The notes under the pieces are model-generated. The model was not told the origin of the DNA, did not search any database, and saw nothing but the letters and a program-made list of their open reading frames with translations. A program made the translations under genes and the position numbers. DNA of 64,000 nucleotides, taken from assembly GCA_029532415.1 (NCBI GenBank), contig JAQOTA010000032.1:49075-113074 (forward strand), read 5' to 3'. This document shows, in pieces, positions 22,203 to 34,302 of the stretch (the first letter of the stretch is position 1; the number at the start of each line of letters is the position of its first letter). The DNA comes from Marasmius tenuissimus. Taxonomy: Eukaryota > Basidiomycota > Agaricomycetes > Agaricales > Marasmiaceae.

Positions 22203-23560
22203 TGAGCAAGCAGAGCGTCCTCATCGTCGACCACGACAACAGGTAATTCGCTCAATTTCTTGATTGTTATTGTTTCTGTTTTTGAGGACTCGTTGGTCAG
22301 GCTATTGCCACAGAAACCTCTAGAAACTCATGCTAGAATTGGATGCACGATTAGCAGCAACAAGACGTCGCCGTTGGCCGCGACAACACAGGTGAACAAC
22401 CTTTTATTGGATTTTTTTCTCTTCAGAGCCTTATCCTTCCATTTAGGGTCTGTGTCTTCATCACGCCAGTGATCATAGAGGCACTGATAACTCAGAAAAG
22501 ATCATACTAGGACCCTCGTGGATGGCTACGGGAGAGTAAGTTTCCTCGATCTAGCGTCGACAACGGCTACATGGAGATCATGATTTCGAAGACTTTATCC
22601 CTTCTGAGAGGTAAGTCTTGGTGCATTGTTCATCCGTGTGGTTCTCATATGGGATTTGGGTCAGGACTATGTCCAACCGGGCCAGAAGAGACGAAAACAG
22701 TGACCACTCGCGTCAGTTTCCTACAACACAAGGGGTCTGCTGGGCGCCAGACAGATCCAGGTACTCCTGGAGCATGAGCTTCGGTGCAGACATTCGCCAG
22801 CCAGGCCGCTGCGGTGCTCGGGATGAACGGGTTTCGAACCCACTCAGAAGGTACGCAACTCTTTGAGTCTTCTTCGTTTGCACTCTAGAGCTCATCGCTT
22901 AGCACACAAACAGGGTACCTCTGATGTTTTCCCTGCACGGAAAACCTTTGGATGGAACAAGGCAGAAGCGAACCGGAGGAGACGAGCTCGATGACTACTC
23001 CAATTACGTGCACTACAATGCGAGGGTTCATAGCCGGGAGCTAGTCATAGGTAGCTCAGAATTATCAGCCTCAATACGGATATACTCGCAACCAGGTCGT
23101 CGCGGTTCCGGATGAACGGGATTCAGGCCCGCCCAAAGTGCGTACATCGTCGAGTCTCGTTCCTCTCTCAATCTAGAGCTCAACGCTTAACACCCAAACA
23201 GGGTATCTCTGATGCTTGTCTGCACCGAAAACCTTTTGAATGGCCGGCCAACCACCGGCTTCTCTACCATGCTCTAGCCGTTTTGCGACTACCACCATAC
23301 TCTCCCAGTACCGTCTGCTCGAAAATAGGCTGTACTTAGCTGCTCGCAGCGTCAAGGCTCTAACATCCTGTGGCTCTTATCTCGTCCTACGACTCCGACC
23401 CGAGCGGCTACAAGAGGGTCGGCGCTGCTGGTGTCAATGGTCAGTGCGATCACGGCTCTGCAGCTCGATGGCAAAGTGCTGACTTCTCCTTGTCGTTCGA
23501 TCAAGGGAGGGAGCTCAACGACGTTGAACGGTGGAGGGTAGCGTGTTTCTGAGCACTTCG
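22203..23560 (+). other. Possible decayed multi-exon gene, unidentified
   Basis: A start-like frame MSKQSVLIVDHDN at 22203 ends in a good donor (GGTAATT). Several splice-like junctions follow (for example near 22850/22912 and 23139/23200), but I could not assemble a continuous frame. The opening resembles the VDDxD-type start of some basidiomycete secreted or membrane proteins, which is a weak hint only. The region contains an internal direct repeat listed separately. No function is proposed. Confidence 0.3.
22801..23243 (+). repeat. Imperfect direct repeat, two ~155-bp units
   Basis: Unit 1 (22801-22955) and unit 2 (23092-23243) share the order CCAGG..CG, GGATGAACGG, a donor-like site, TCTAGAGCTCA, CACACAAACAGGGTA/CACCCAAACAGGGTA, CTCTGATG and GAAAACCTTT. 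They are perhaps 70-75% identical. Both units keep the same exon-intron-exon look, suggesting duplication of one intron with its flanks. Confidence 0.6.
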
Positions 23561-25461
23561 TTCAGGAATTTGGCGTGTGCGCTTCTGCTCAGCCGAGGTT
23601 GGTACATATCTCTCGTTGTATATTCAGATTACCTCAACTCAGTCCCCCCTCGTTCACTCTTTAGTTCACCTTTTGAACCTTCTCAACACTGGCTCGCTCT
23701 CTGTGAGAGGCTGACATGGGAGATGAGATGATATCGCTATCGCTATCATTCTTTCGGTACGTCGTTATCGCCGTCCTGTTCCAGCCATAACTGAAACGCT
23801 CTCTACTTAGTCCCTCTTTCGGTCGAAACGAAGAAAGCGATGGCCACCGCCCGCACCCACGTATTCGGGAAGCCCTCGAACAACGCTAGCTGAGCCTTGA
23901 CAGCTTCCCAGGGGAACGGCTCCTCCAGATGCAGAGGAATCGGTCTTCAAGCTTCAAGCTTCGAGCTTTACTCCCGCCTTACCCAACCCGATGGAGAGGA
24001 TTTCAGCCTCCCGAATGACACAGACCGCTCCCGTTCTCGCCGTATGCCTTGCGTTGATAATAGGGCCGCCTTCTCTGGGTGGCTCTGTTCCCTCCTCTCT
24101 CGTCGTTCTATCGTTCACGCGACATCCATCCCCGAGAGAGAGGACTAGTACACGACTATTCCCTTTCGCCAGCCACTCTTCCGTCCCTTGTCAGCTTCGA
24201 GGTGCTGTTGAGGAGACCAGGCTCGTCGAAGAAAGCTCAACCCCCAAACCATCTCGACATGTTGTCTCGTACTATCGACCCAAATCCGCTATGCTAGCCT
24301 GTGTCCGCATCATCGCATTACACTGGGGCTTCGTAGAGCCCAAATTTACCGAGTCTTTTCGGAGTTGCAGGAGGATGAGCGAGACTGCGGTTGATGTTCG
24401 TCGTTCCCTCCCAAATCGTTGATTTAGTTCTAACCGAATCTTTCCAGGCTGTCCACGAAAACCCATCTATACCCGAGGGTCCCGGAAAGAGACCTAAAAC
24501 GACCTACCCTAGCTCAAAGTCTCTCCAAACCACCAAGATGTGATCTGGCAGTCACCCACGTCACGGTGTTCAGACGCACAGAAGGTTCCGTAGTACTCCA
24601 TACCACGTTGGCCACAGCAAAGCTTATGCTTTCTTCTTTCCGCTGCCCCTTCGCCTTCTCATTCTACACTTCGTGATAGGTTCCTCGTCCCCACTCCCCA
24701 CACTCACGACTTTACCGAGCTACTGTCCAGTCTTTGGAGCCCTTGACGTTTCAACACCTCCCCAAGATCCGTTTTACTTACTTACCGCCCTCTGTATTCT
24801 ATAATTACGGCGAGCCACGCCGCCACAGCACCACTACACCCCACAACCCCAAAAGATTAGAGAAATAAATCGTACGACTTTCGGTGGTAGCCTATAATTA
24901 CCCCACCTTGTAGCCTGTACCAACGTGTTATGCAATCCACTTCGTCATTCACGACAAGCGCAACTCAACTGAGAGGATAGAATATATATTGCTAGAGAAA
25001 CAAGAGACAGAAAGGGAAGAACGGCAGACATTGGACAGAATATGTGACAGCGAGAAGCGAGACCGACAAGAGTTGCGTGTGGTATGAAGAATCCGTGACG
25101 GGGGGTGAGCAGGGCGGACGGCGACGACGACGACAGCGAGGGCGCAGAGGTGAAAGAGAGCCATCATTAACGCAAATCGTCAAAATATAAACATCATTAT
25201 ACAATCCATCATAAAAGGGGCGACAAGATGAGAGGTAAGACGGAAGGAAGAGAGTGAGTATGAAGGGAAGAGAGATGACAGGCGGAGGGCTGGGGGAGGT
25301 AAAGGAGAAGAAAGAGGTAGAAGAAGGAAAAAATGCAGATCCTGATATCAAGGCTTCCTCCAGTACACTAAAGTCGAACCCAATGCTCTCTTCTTCTCCC
25401 GTTCTTTCTTCTCCATCGGCCGCTCCTCTATGGTATGTATACGGTCATCTGGTTCTCCTCC
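23561..25461. other. Intergenic, no gene recognised
   Basis: About 1.9 kb, pyrimidine-rich in places, forming the 3' flank of the Rho1 gene at its right end. No supported gene, RNA or repeat. Confidence 0.35.
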
Positions 25462-26579
25462 TTAGAGGATAGCGCAACCCTTGGACTTCTTGCCGCTCTT
25501 GCCCGCGCGAGTAAGCAGAGCTGCCCGTGTAGCGTATTGGAAGACCTCTCGGACACCCTCGCCAGTCTTGGCGGAGCATTCGAGATAGTGTTTGGCACCA
25601 ATCTTCTGGGCGACAGCCATACCCTAGTAACGAACAGAACAGGTTAGCACCGCACAACGACATGAACGACGAATAACAAAGAGCAATGGGCAACACGGCA
25701 GTAGAGACCGTATCGCGCGGATATAAAATGAAATTCAAAACAAAGAGCAACGTGGGCTCACCTCCTCGGGTGTCACAGGTCTCTGACTCGTCTTCCTGAG
25801 CTCCTCAATGACCCTCTGGTCGCGCCTCAAATCCTTTTTGCAGCCAACAAGAATGATGGGGAGACCAGCACAGAAATGCATGACCTCAGAGATCCACTAC
25901 AGAGGCGTAAACGTCAGCAAAAAAGTGAATGCCACAGTTCCAGCAAAAAAACCGCACCTTCTCCTGGACGTTGTCCAAAGAGTCTGGACTGTCGACAGCG
26001 AAGCAAATAAGGATAACGTGCGAGTCGGGATATGACAGCGGCCTGAGACGATCGTAATCTTCTTGACCAGCCGTATCCCATAATGCCAGCTCGACGTGCT
26101 TGCCATCAACCTCGACATCGGCCACGTAGTTCTCAAAGACGGTCGGGACGTAGACCTAAGTAAATTAGATTAGCAAATTAATTCATTGATTAGGGTGACG
26201 ACATCAGAAAAAAGCTGTTAGCCCGACACGCAGCGTGCAACACGGGGCTTGGGGTACTGAAGAGATGGAAGGAGACGACATACCTCAGGGAACGTTCCTT
26301 TCGAGAAGACAATCAACAAACAGGTCTAATTTCCAACCACCCAAATCCCAACACCAAGACGACGAGCGGCACATAAAAGGCGACCACCAGCGAGTTTATT
26401 GCGACCACGACGACGACAGAGAGCATCCAGTAAATGTCGAGAGCAGCCAGCAAGAGAAAGAGAACAAGAAAAAGGACGACAGTCAGCTCATACAACCTCG
26501 AAAAGGGCACCAAAAAAGCACGAACCTTTCCGCAAGCACCATCACCGACGATAACCAACTTTCTCCTGATTTCGGACAT
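25462..26579 (-). CDS. rho1: Rho1 small GTPase, 196 aa
   Basis: Five exons (26579-26526, 26325-26284, 26155-25958, 25896-25762, 25623-25462) give 196 residues. The P-loop GDGACGKTC is split by the first intron, a 200-bp one. The switch I effector region is [14 protein letters not shown], switch II is [16 protein letters not shown], the base-specificity motif is VGCKKDL, and ECSAKTG closes the fold. A basic linker (KSGKKSKG) precedes CAIL, a geranylgeranylation box. Rho1 at the plasma membrane activates beta-1,3-glucan synthase and protein kinase C for cell-wall integrity and polarity. All motifs are intact and the gene should be essential. Confidence 0.97.
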
Positions 26580-27840
26580 TTCAGAGTAAGAGAGAGAGAG
26601 AACAAGAGAGGGAGGATGAAGAAGAGAGGAAAGAGAAAAAACGTTGGGGGCGGTTGGAAGAGAGAGAGAGGAGAAGGGTAAAACCAGTTATAAGCTTGGT
26701 CGCTGTTTGGTCACAGGGAAGGGAACGGCTGACAGCACGTAGCGTGCCCCATTTTCAATCGCCGATTCAATTTCACACTGCCACAAGCTGTCATGTGCAG
26801 TCGTGGGATACTTGGATCGCCTTCAACTCCTTCCTTTCTGGGCAGAACGGAATGGCGGTGAACCGGGCCCGCCGTGTGTTTCCATTCAACAGAGTATTCC
26901 AATGTATTCCTATTCACTCTACCCCGCAACTGGCTAGCTATGGAAACCCTGGCTATTGCTACACAACGGTCCGAGCTACCTATCTCTCTCCCTTCACCCC
27001 CCAACCAAAATAAAAATATCAAATACACGATGCCAACGCCAACGATCGGCGTTTCAGGTTAGAGCCACCTTCCGCAGCAACTCCTCAAGCTCTTGGTTTC
27101 CTCAGAGTCGTACCATAGAGAAAAACGACCTCACCACCACCCCCCATCAACAACCACCGCCGGCGAGCCCTGATCATTGATATTGATGACCTGGTGTGAG
27201 TCATCCCGAAGCGCCTTCTAGCTTCCCCTTGCTGCGGATGATCGAGGGCACTCGGGAGCATGCGGGTAGCACGCAAAAAAGAACCCAACGCGCGAGAAAA
27301 AAATAGCCTTGTACGCATGCGCCCTGCGTGTTCGGTGGAAAATATGAACCGATGCCGAGGATAGAGCGGTAGGTGTTGAAAACGTATGTTCCGCGCCATG
27401 CACAACATGTACCAAGTAGTACTAGTAGTTCCAGGAAACCAAAGGTGGATAGTCGGCGGTTGTCATAACATAAAGTACTTTTAAAGACCCCACCTAAAAC
27501 GGCTCAAACAGTCAGATCCATAAACTTTACACAAAAATAGCGGAAGCTTACAGCACATTGAGCGCCCGCCTTCCTTCACAACTAGAGAAACGAGTCAGAA
27601 AGAATGTTTAACGCGAGGGGTGACAGCCTACCAAGATACCGCAACCGTTCAGAACACGATACGTTCACCAACAGGAGCGCGGTCATGTCCCCGAAAGCGC
27701 TAGATAGTAAATCCTAGCAGTGAGAACAGCACGACGAAAGAACCTTAATCACAGCTCACAGAACCCTATACTGCGAGAACTGGCCATACTCTTCGAGGCT
27801 GTCAAAAAGGGAGAATGAAACCTAAAACAAACGAGGAGCA
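26580..27840. other. Rho1 upstream region and intergenic sequence
   Basis: A purine-rich AGAGAG tract (26588-26680) lies in the Rho1 leader. Further upstream I see only short unsupported open frames. Confidence 0.4.
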
Positions 27841-28145
27841 ACGTAAATAAACCTATCCCTTCAACAAAAGACGCGCACAGACCTTGACCGAACGTGACCG
27901 CAGAACCCAACGCACACCGCCCTCCACCGTGCAACACCGCGATGACCCCTGAGAACAGGGTTCAGCACTATAGCATCGAGAACCGTGGTATGGTCACACT
28001 GACTACTGGCATTAATAATATTAGACTCCCCTGGGCCAGTCACCTTCACGATTGGGAAGACGGGCTATCAAACCCATATCCATTAGCAAGATTCAGTCGT
28101 ACAAGCGAGAGGTATAAAAGCACTCACAGCAGTGAGCACTAGTAC
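27841..28145 (+). repeat. Dispersed repeat, block 1
   Basis: It begins ACGTAAATAAACCTATCCCT and includes CAACAAAAGACGCGCACAG (27861-27880). It ends with CCATATCCATTAGCAAGATT (from 28076) followed by TATAAAAGCACTCACAGC and GTGAGCAC. The same parts recur in the same order in block 2. Confidence 0.6.
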
Positions 28146-28272
28146 TACCGCCAGTCATGGATCTATTCCGAAAGCATGACGCCCCGACTACTCCGATAGA
28201 CCTATACGAGAGGAGGCAGTGGCCGCTGACACCTCCACCGGGGAGCCAGAGATCCTGAACCAAGACGAAGCG

Positions 28273-28515
28273 ACGTAAGTAAAACCTATCCCTTCAACAA
28301 AAGACGCGCACAGACCTCGACCGAAAGGCACCACCGCCACTCCACCATTCAACGCTGCGGTACCCCTCTAATCACAATGACGAGCTCTTAACGGTATGAA
28401 TGCTCCCCAACGTCACGTCAAGGGCCGCAGGCCGTCATCGCCATATCCATTAATGAAGGCTGGTCGACCAAGCAAGCAGTATAAAAGTGCTCACAACGGT
28501 GAGCACCAGCATTCA
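28273..28515 (+). repeat. Dispersed repeat, block 2
   Basis: It starts ACGTAAGTAAAACCTATCCC with nearly 50 bp almost identical to block 1. Its middle is shorter. It ends with CCATATCCATTAATGAAG and TATAAAAGTGCTCAC-AACG-GTGAGCAC, where the last part is a perfect 8-bp hairpin. Confidence 0.6.
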
Positions 28516-28647
28516 GGTAAGCCAAACGCCCACCGCCCACCACCTGGCCCCCTTAGAGGCGGACAATGACGAGGAGGCGGCGGCAGCACACACTCCGACA
28601 CCGACGATATCAGAGCTACGTTCACCAGGGGGCCAGGCCAAGGCTAG

Positions 28648-28715
28648 AGCATCCATATCCATTAGCAAGATTCGGTCAAAGCGGCGTACAGGATAAAAAA
28701 TACCCACCGCTCGCA
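28648..28715 (+). repeat. Dispersed repeat, partial block 3
   Basis: Only the right-hand part is present: CATCCATATCCATTAGCAAG, ATTCGGTC and GGATAAAAAATACCCACCG, paralleling the ends of blocks 1 and 2. Confidence 0.5.
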
Positions 28716-30504
28716 ACCCGCCATGAGTCGGACTAAGCGCCTCCGCTGGAGGTGAGGATCTACCCCAAACTCCGAATGTTCCGGTGTTTTTGAGAAGAGG
28801 CAATGGTTGGGGGGAGGGGTTTCCAGGATGCCACCAAGGACAGGATCTTCTACCAACAGCGTTTCAGTGACAACAGTGGGTGCAACTCCTATTCATCTCC
28901 TCGGGATCGAAACCAAACAGGGAGATGGGCCGGCCTGCGTAGGGAGGCGGTAACGACTTCAATCCATGCCACCACAAGCCCCGAGAGCCAAACGGAGGCA
29001 GGACAGCGATTACTTTCCAGACCCAGTCTCTTCTCCGGGTCAAACTGTGAGCTTCGAAACGCGAAGAGGACGAAAAAGTGACACACCTGTTCCATCGCAA
29101 CATCACAAGACGACCTGGCAAGAGACGGTTCTAGTCCAGAGGCCCAAGCCGCTCGTATTCTTCGAGTTCGGTCCTAACCTAGATGCCACATCCTTCAAGA
29201 AAAGGCGAGTTGGACGGGTATAAGTACTCACAGCACCAGCATGTCGGCCCCTTCATCGCCATAACGCGCTGAACACTCCAAGGGAGGGCACCACGAACGA
29301 TTGAGACGATGAATGGGTGGCAGCATTTCGTGGCTCGTAGGGGAAATTGATCTCCAAAACTGCGTTACGATACTGCAAGCCGTTTCACTGACCCCAGCCC
29401 CCAAAAGACTCTTTTTTTTCAGAGATGACCCCCAGAGTACCATCATGACAGAGCGGAAAAGCTGAGGTATACGAGGACAAAGTTGCACAGGCCTTCGGTG
29501 ACTGAAGTTGCAACGGCAGAAATCAAAGAGTATCCTGTTCGCGTAGTTTGAGCGATGGCACTGAGGTGCAAAGAAAAAGAAAGAGGAGACGGCGCACCTG
29601 GATCAACAATCGTACCGGAGTCGGTAGGCATCTATTTTGAAGCTATTTTTTCATCCACCATGGCCCGTAGGACATGTACAGAGCCTGGCTGACGACATCC
29701 ACATTGGAGCTGTATCACATACGGGAATCGAGTAATCAGAACGTACGATAGAAATTGCGAGTCCATGTAGTCCTCTTCAACGCTAGACTACGAACGCTCC
29801 TGCGGCAATGGGGTAGGGTGAAGGGGTTCCCATGCAATGGTTTTTCGCATTTGAAGAATTACATGGGCGTTGGCCTCACAGAGTAACCCTAGTTGCAATC
29901 GACGATAAGAAAAGGAAAACACAGCAAGAAATCCGGTAGCGCACCCGTCGCGTCATCGCGATGAACGATGAGGACATCTACTTGGTCATCGCGCATCCAA
30001 TTCCAACGCGAGATATTCTGCAGCTCTCTGTAGTAATGGCCTGACGGAATCACAGAGACAGTTTTTTCGGGAGAAAAAGAGCCTTTATTTCCACAAGTCG
30101 TGTTATGGCACCTCTGCCGTCGTCGTGGGGGACAATGAGGACGCCTTGAATCTAATTCCAGTAAAGCCTCTCAGGTCAACGACCTGGTGGAATAGCGTAT
30201 CCTAGTTGGATCATAAAGAGCAGAGAGTTATTGAGATTAGAGTGACTCCATCTGAAAAAGAAGGCAGATACAATACCTGGTAGAACTAGACGACGAGGAC
30301 GCGTTGTTGCTCATCGTTAGACAGTGAGTCCAGAAAAGGAAGTTAACCTTAGGTAATCTAGCTTCTCGGCAACACCGGTTCGAGGCCAGAGTCCGGCCCG
30401 TGCAGGGTTAACTCCTCACTTCACCCAGGTCATTCCAATCCGCGACAGAGTCACCCACGCAAGTCCATTCGACTGTTAATGCTTCCTTATGGGTAGATGC
30501 AGTA
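28716..30504. other. Gene-poor stretch left of the transposon
   Basis: It contains scattered echoes of the repeat family (GGGTATAAGTACTCACAGCAC near 29217), a T-rich run near 29410, and short open frames I cannot support. It ends at the GTA target duplication of the transposon. Confidence 0.4.
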
Positions 30505-30759
30505 CACAGCACAAGACGCGAAATTATCAGGCGCGGGTAATGTTGTATATCTCAGAGATTTCTTATGTTACTCATACAATATCATGGCTTTGAATTACTC
30601 ACCATGGATATTCTTCGCTCATAAAATATGAGAGCCTCGAGAGCCTGAGAATCACGACTTAGATAATAATTTCTGACATCTCAACTGGACAGCGCTCTCA
30701 AACCCTTGATCAACCAATACGACGTCACCCTGCACAGTCACTATCCTATACACCCATCC

Positions 30760-33700
30760 ATGGCATCCACTGCAACGCGACGAGAACCCTGCTATTGTAC
30801 CCGATGCGCTCGTAATGCACAAGGATTCGAGTATCAAACCAAAAGAGTTATTCGGGATCATCGAAAGAAGCACGGCGACAGTCGAGAGAAGGAGAACTTG
30901 CCGCAAGTTGAAGTACATTCCGGTCCCGAGACGATACAAGAGGAAGGAGTACATGAATTAAGAGATATACTCGGAGATGTGGATGTGAATGTTGGTGGGG
31001 AATTTGGGTCTAGTGCTGACTGGGATGATTGGGATGATTACAATGGTGCGAGGCCGGCGACTCTTCAACAAATCCATACTGACAACATACAGATACCCCA
31101 CTACAGGCTGAAGATCATGCAAACCAAATAGAAGTACCTGGATTGCCAGATCAGGAAGATGATTCTCGGGAAGACGAAGATCAGGAAGATGAGTTACCTC
31201 CCCGAGAAGACCACCTGCCCGCTGGACGTCAAGATACAGCCTTTGAACCGGCTCGAGATCCAGATGTTGAACTCCCGGCAACATCTGAAGATACTTATCA
31301 ACGACTCGCATTCGAAGAGAAGCCAGAGGTTCGGTTGGCATACCTCCACGCTGCCATGTCGAATGTTTACAGCGGATTGAGCATTGTGCAAGCGGAGAAT
31401 GGTCTCAACTCACAGCTCGATTCCCTGTTCATTGCCGGCAGACTCCCAGAGGTTCCTCGACCTGTCCGTACTCTCGAGAGTGCGAAACGAAGACTCGGGA
31501 TTGACGCTGATTCAGCAATAATCCAGTACTTCGCTTGCCCGACCTGCTGGAAACATCACACGCCGCATGAGGTTGAGAAGCTCGAATCTCCTGCATGCAA
31601 AGAGCCCGAATGTAATGGAGTGATTTATGACGAAACTCGAAACAAGAAAGGCGAACGGAAACGAGCGCCTCGCCTTCTCATCCCTCATACATCTATCATT
31701 GACACTCTACGCCGATTCTTCTTGCGTCCGGGCTTTGCCGCAAAGATACGAGATAGCCGTCAGCACCAGTCCGGGAGGAACGATGATCCTGACTATGTCA
31801 TGCGGGACATGTTGGATGGCGACGACTGGGATCAACAATACACGAGGGTGATAAGAGAGGTAGGGGATCGAGGGACAGTTCGCGATAGTGGCCCCCCGCA
31901 ACTACCAGAACCGACCAAGCTCACGAGTCATCGGTATGGGCTTCATTTGACATTCAATACAGATTGGTCAGTCTTTTTGTTTCGTTTCCATGAGTCTTGA
32001 CTGACTGCAATTCCAGGTTCGGTATCTTCAAAAACCGCCCCCATTCTACAGGGCCTATCTATATAACCATTAACGATCTCGACATCAGTGAACGGTTTCA
32101 CCAGGTGAACGTGATTTGCCCATGCATTATGCCTGGCCCATCGGAGCCTACGCCCGAGCAGCTCAATCACCTCCTGGAGCCGTCGGTCAAGGAGATGCGG
32201 ATTCTGAAGAATGGTGAGTGCTCGAAGATCTCAATCATTTTTCTATCTGTGATGTTCTAACTCTCTTTCAGGCATTGAAATGGACATCTACGGTCAAGAT
32301 GAGCGGGAGGACATATATGGTGACTACATGTGCACAAACTGTGATACCCCTGCTGCCCGACGTGTTTCTGGTCAGGCTGGACATTCTGCTGACCTTCACC
32401 CTTGCCCATATTGCCCTGTCGTGATGCCCGATATCAACAACATTCAGTCTTATTCAGTTGGTACGTATTATCATGCTGACTTTTTGATCAGCACTGATGA
32501 TTTTATAGATGGCCTGCCTCTCAGGGACGATGATGAAATGCTTTTTCATGCTTTCCGTTCGTCCGGTGCGCCGCCAGCGCGACAAAAGTGGATCTTGAAA
32601 AACTATGGAATTCGTTGGTCCACGATGAATCTACTGCCAAACTGGTCCCCTCGTAGAAAAACCGCTCTTGATTTCATGCATTGCGTATTTCTCGGGATCA
32701 TTGCTCATTTCTTTACTTCAGTCCTAGTCGCTGCACACATGTTCTCTGGTTTCGGGGGTCCTGACTCGGCAAAACAACGATTTCAAGACTGTATAAACTC
32801 AATTCTATGGCCGTCTCACATCACACGGCTGCCACGAAATGTGAGCTACATACCCCCCTATTCTTCGTGTGCTGACTTAGTTATAGCTCGGAGACAACCA
32901 ATCGTTAGCCAAAGCCGACGAATGGCGGCGCTTCATTGCAGTTGCGCCTGTCGTACTCTGGGTTGCGTGGCGTCAAGCCGGCGATGTCATCCCTGACACC
33001 GAGCCTCCAGTCTCTCCCAACGAGAAGATCAAGACAAAGTTCTCTCGCAAACGATACTCCCTCTATGCGGCTTGTCTCCTCCTGTGCACTAGCGTTAGGC
33101 TCTTCTCAACTCGGTACATCTCAATGCGTCAAGCTCGTGCTGCACAAGACTTCATGCTTCAATATTGTCGTGCCTGTCTGCGGCTGGGTATCCCTCTCGT
33201 TATCAACCATCATCTCTCGCAGCACTTCGCGGAGATGATCAAGCGCTTTGGCCCATTGTATGGATGGTGGCTTTTTGCCTTTGAACGATTCAATGGAATG
33301 CTCGAAAAGGTCAAGAATAACGGAAAGGACAAGGGACGTATGGAGCTTACCCTCCTTCGGAACTGGGTTCAGACGCACCTGATCTACGAGCTCCTTCTCT
33401 CTCTCCCTGCTGATGCTCATGACTTGGAGCGCAAACTGATTGACCGGATCATTAAGAGTGAGGGTAGAGAACGGGGAGCCATGATGACACAGCTAAATAT
33501 GTTCCGGAGCGAGGCAGAAACTGGTCAGTACCTGTCGCTTTTGAGTTCATTTACTTACAATTGGTATCAGATTCCGTTAAACTCCCTAAGCGGTTTGCCA
33601 AGAAACCTCAAAATGTTCACGAAAAAGACCCGAGTGGATGCCTCTACAACACCCTCCTTACATATCTTCAGCAACTCTGGCCCGATTTATCTCTGATCCC

Positions 33701-34286
33701 CGAATTCACCATGCAACCAGGACGCCCTCTTGTCGCCAAGAACTCAACACATTTTCTCCCATTCATTCGCAAGAACGGCCTTCGATATGGATGCTCGTCA
33801 AACCTGCGAACTCAGGCTAATAGCTTCACTCTCATCTCGCTGACTGGAGGACGCCGTGAGCCAGTTCGCATCGAGTACTGCATGATGGTCAAGATACCAG
33901 GAACAACTAAACCTCCACATGTATGTCTGGCAGTACGCCCTCTGGTTTCAGATGACAGAATACCCGCAATGCCCTGGGATCTCTAGTACGTGGTTTTCTA
34001 TACGGTTTTTGCACTGTTGACATGCAGATCTTTAGTGCCGATACCCTAGGTATCAACGTGTCGTATGCTCATAAGTTTGGGGCGCTAGTCATCATTCCTG
34101 CCTCTGCTATTGAAGCCCCCGTTGCACTCATTCCAGTTCGTTCAAATTTTGTACACAAGGATCTTTGGATTACGGTTTCCTATGACCATGTAAGTGTTGT
34201 TACAAGAAATTACAGGAGACTGATATGTTTTGCTACAGGATACATGCGAGCCTGAGGTATTCGAAGATGATGATGAAGACGAGTAA
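30760..34286 (+). CDS. Tnp2/Plavaka-type transposase, 1043 aa
   Basis: Nine exons (30760-31045, 31093-31966, 32017-32213, 32272-32460, 32509-32840, 32887-33523, 33571-33985, 34036-34189, 34239-34286) join without a lesion. A Cys/His knuckle opens the protein (CYCTRC...HRKKH), followed by an acidic linker. The conserved core has a second zinc-like cluster (CPTCWKHH, SPACKEPECNG), the LTFNTDWFGIFKN block containing a likely catalytic Asp, and IYITINDLDISERF. Further blocks are CPYCPV, a DGLPLRDDDEM segment and LDFMHCVFLGIIAHFF. YGWWLFAFERFNG and an Asp/Glu tail close the protein. These match the Tnp2-like transposases of basidiomycete CACTA/Plavaka elements, which cut and paste via a DDE/D nuclease fold. 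The catalytic residues were placed by motif, not alignment. Confidence 0.93.
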
Positions 34287-34302
34287 AACGCGAATCAACC
34301 CT

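Noticed and set aside
22800..22850. tRNA-like T-arm GGGTTTCGAACCC
   Set aside because: It is a simple palindrome; no A box, anticodon arm or acceptor stem can be formed around it.
30380..30410. tRNA-like GGTTCGAGGCC
   Set aside because: No A box or cloverleaf upstream; chance match to the B box.
31194..31391. Minus-strand frames opposite the transposase
   Set aside because: They are shadows of the transposase coding strand without motifs.
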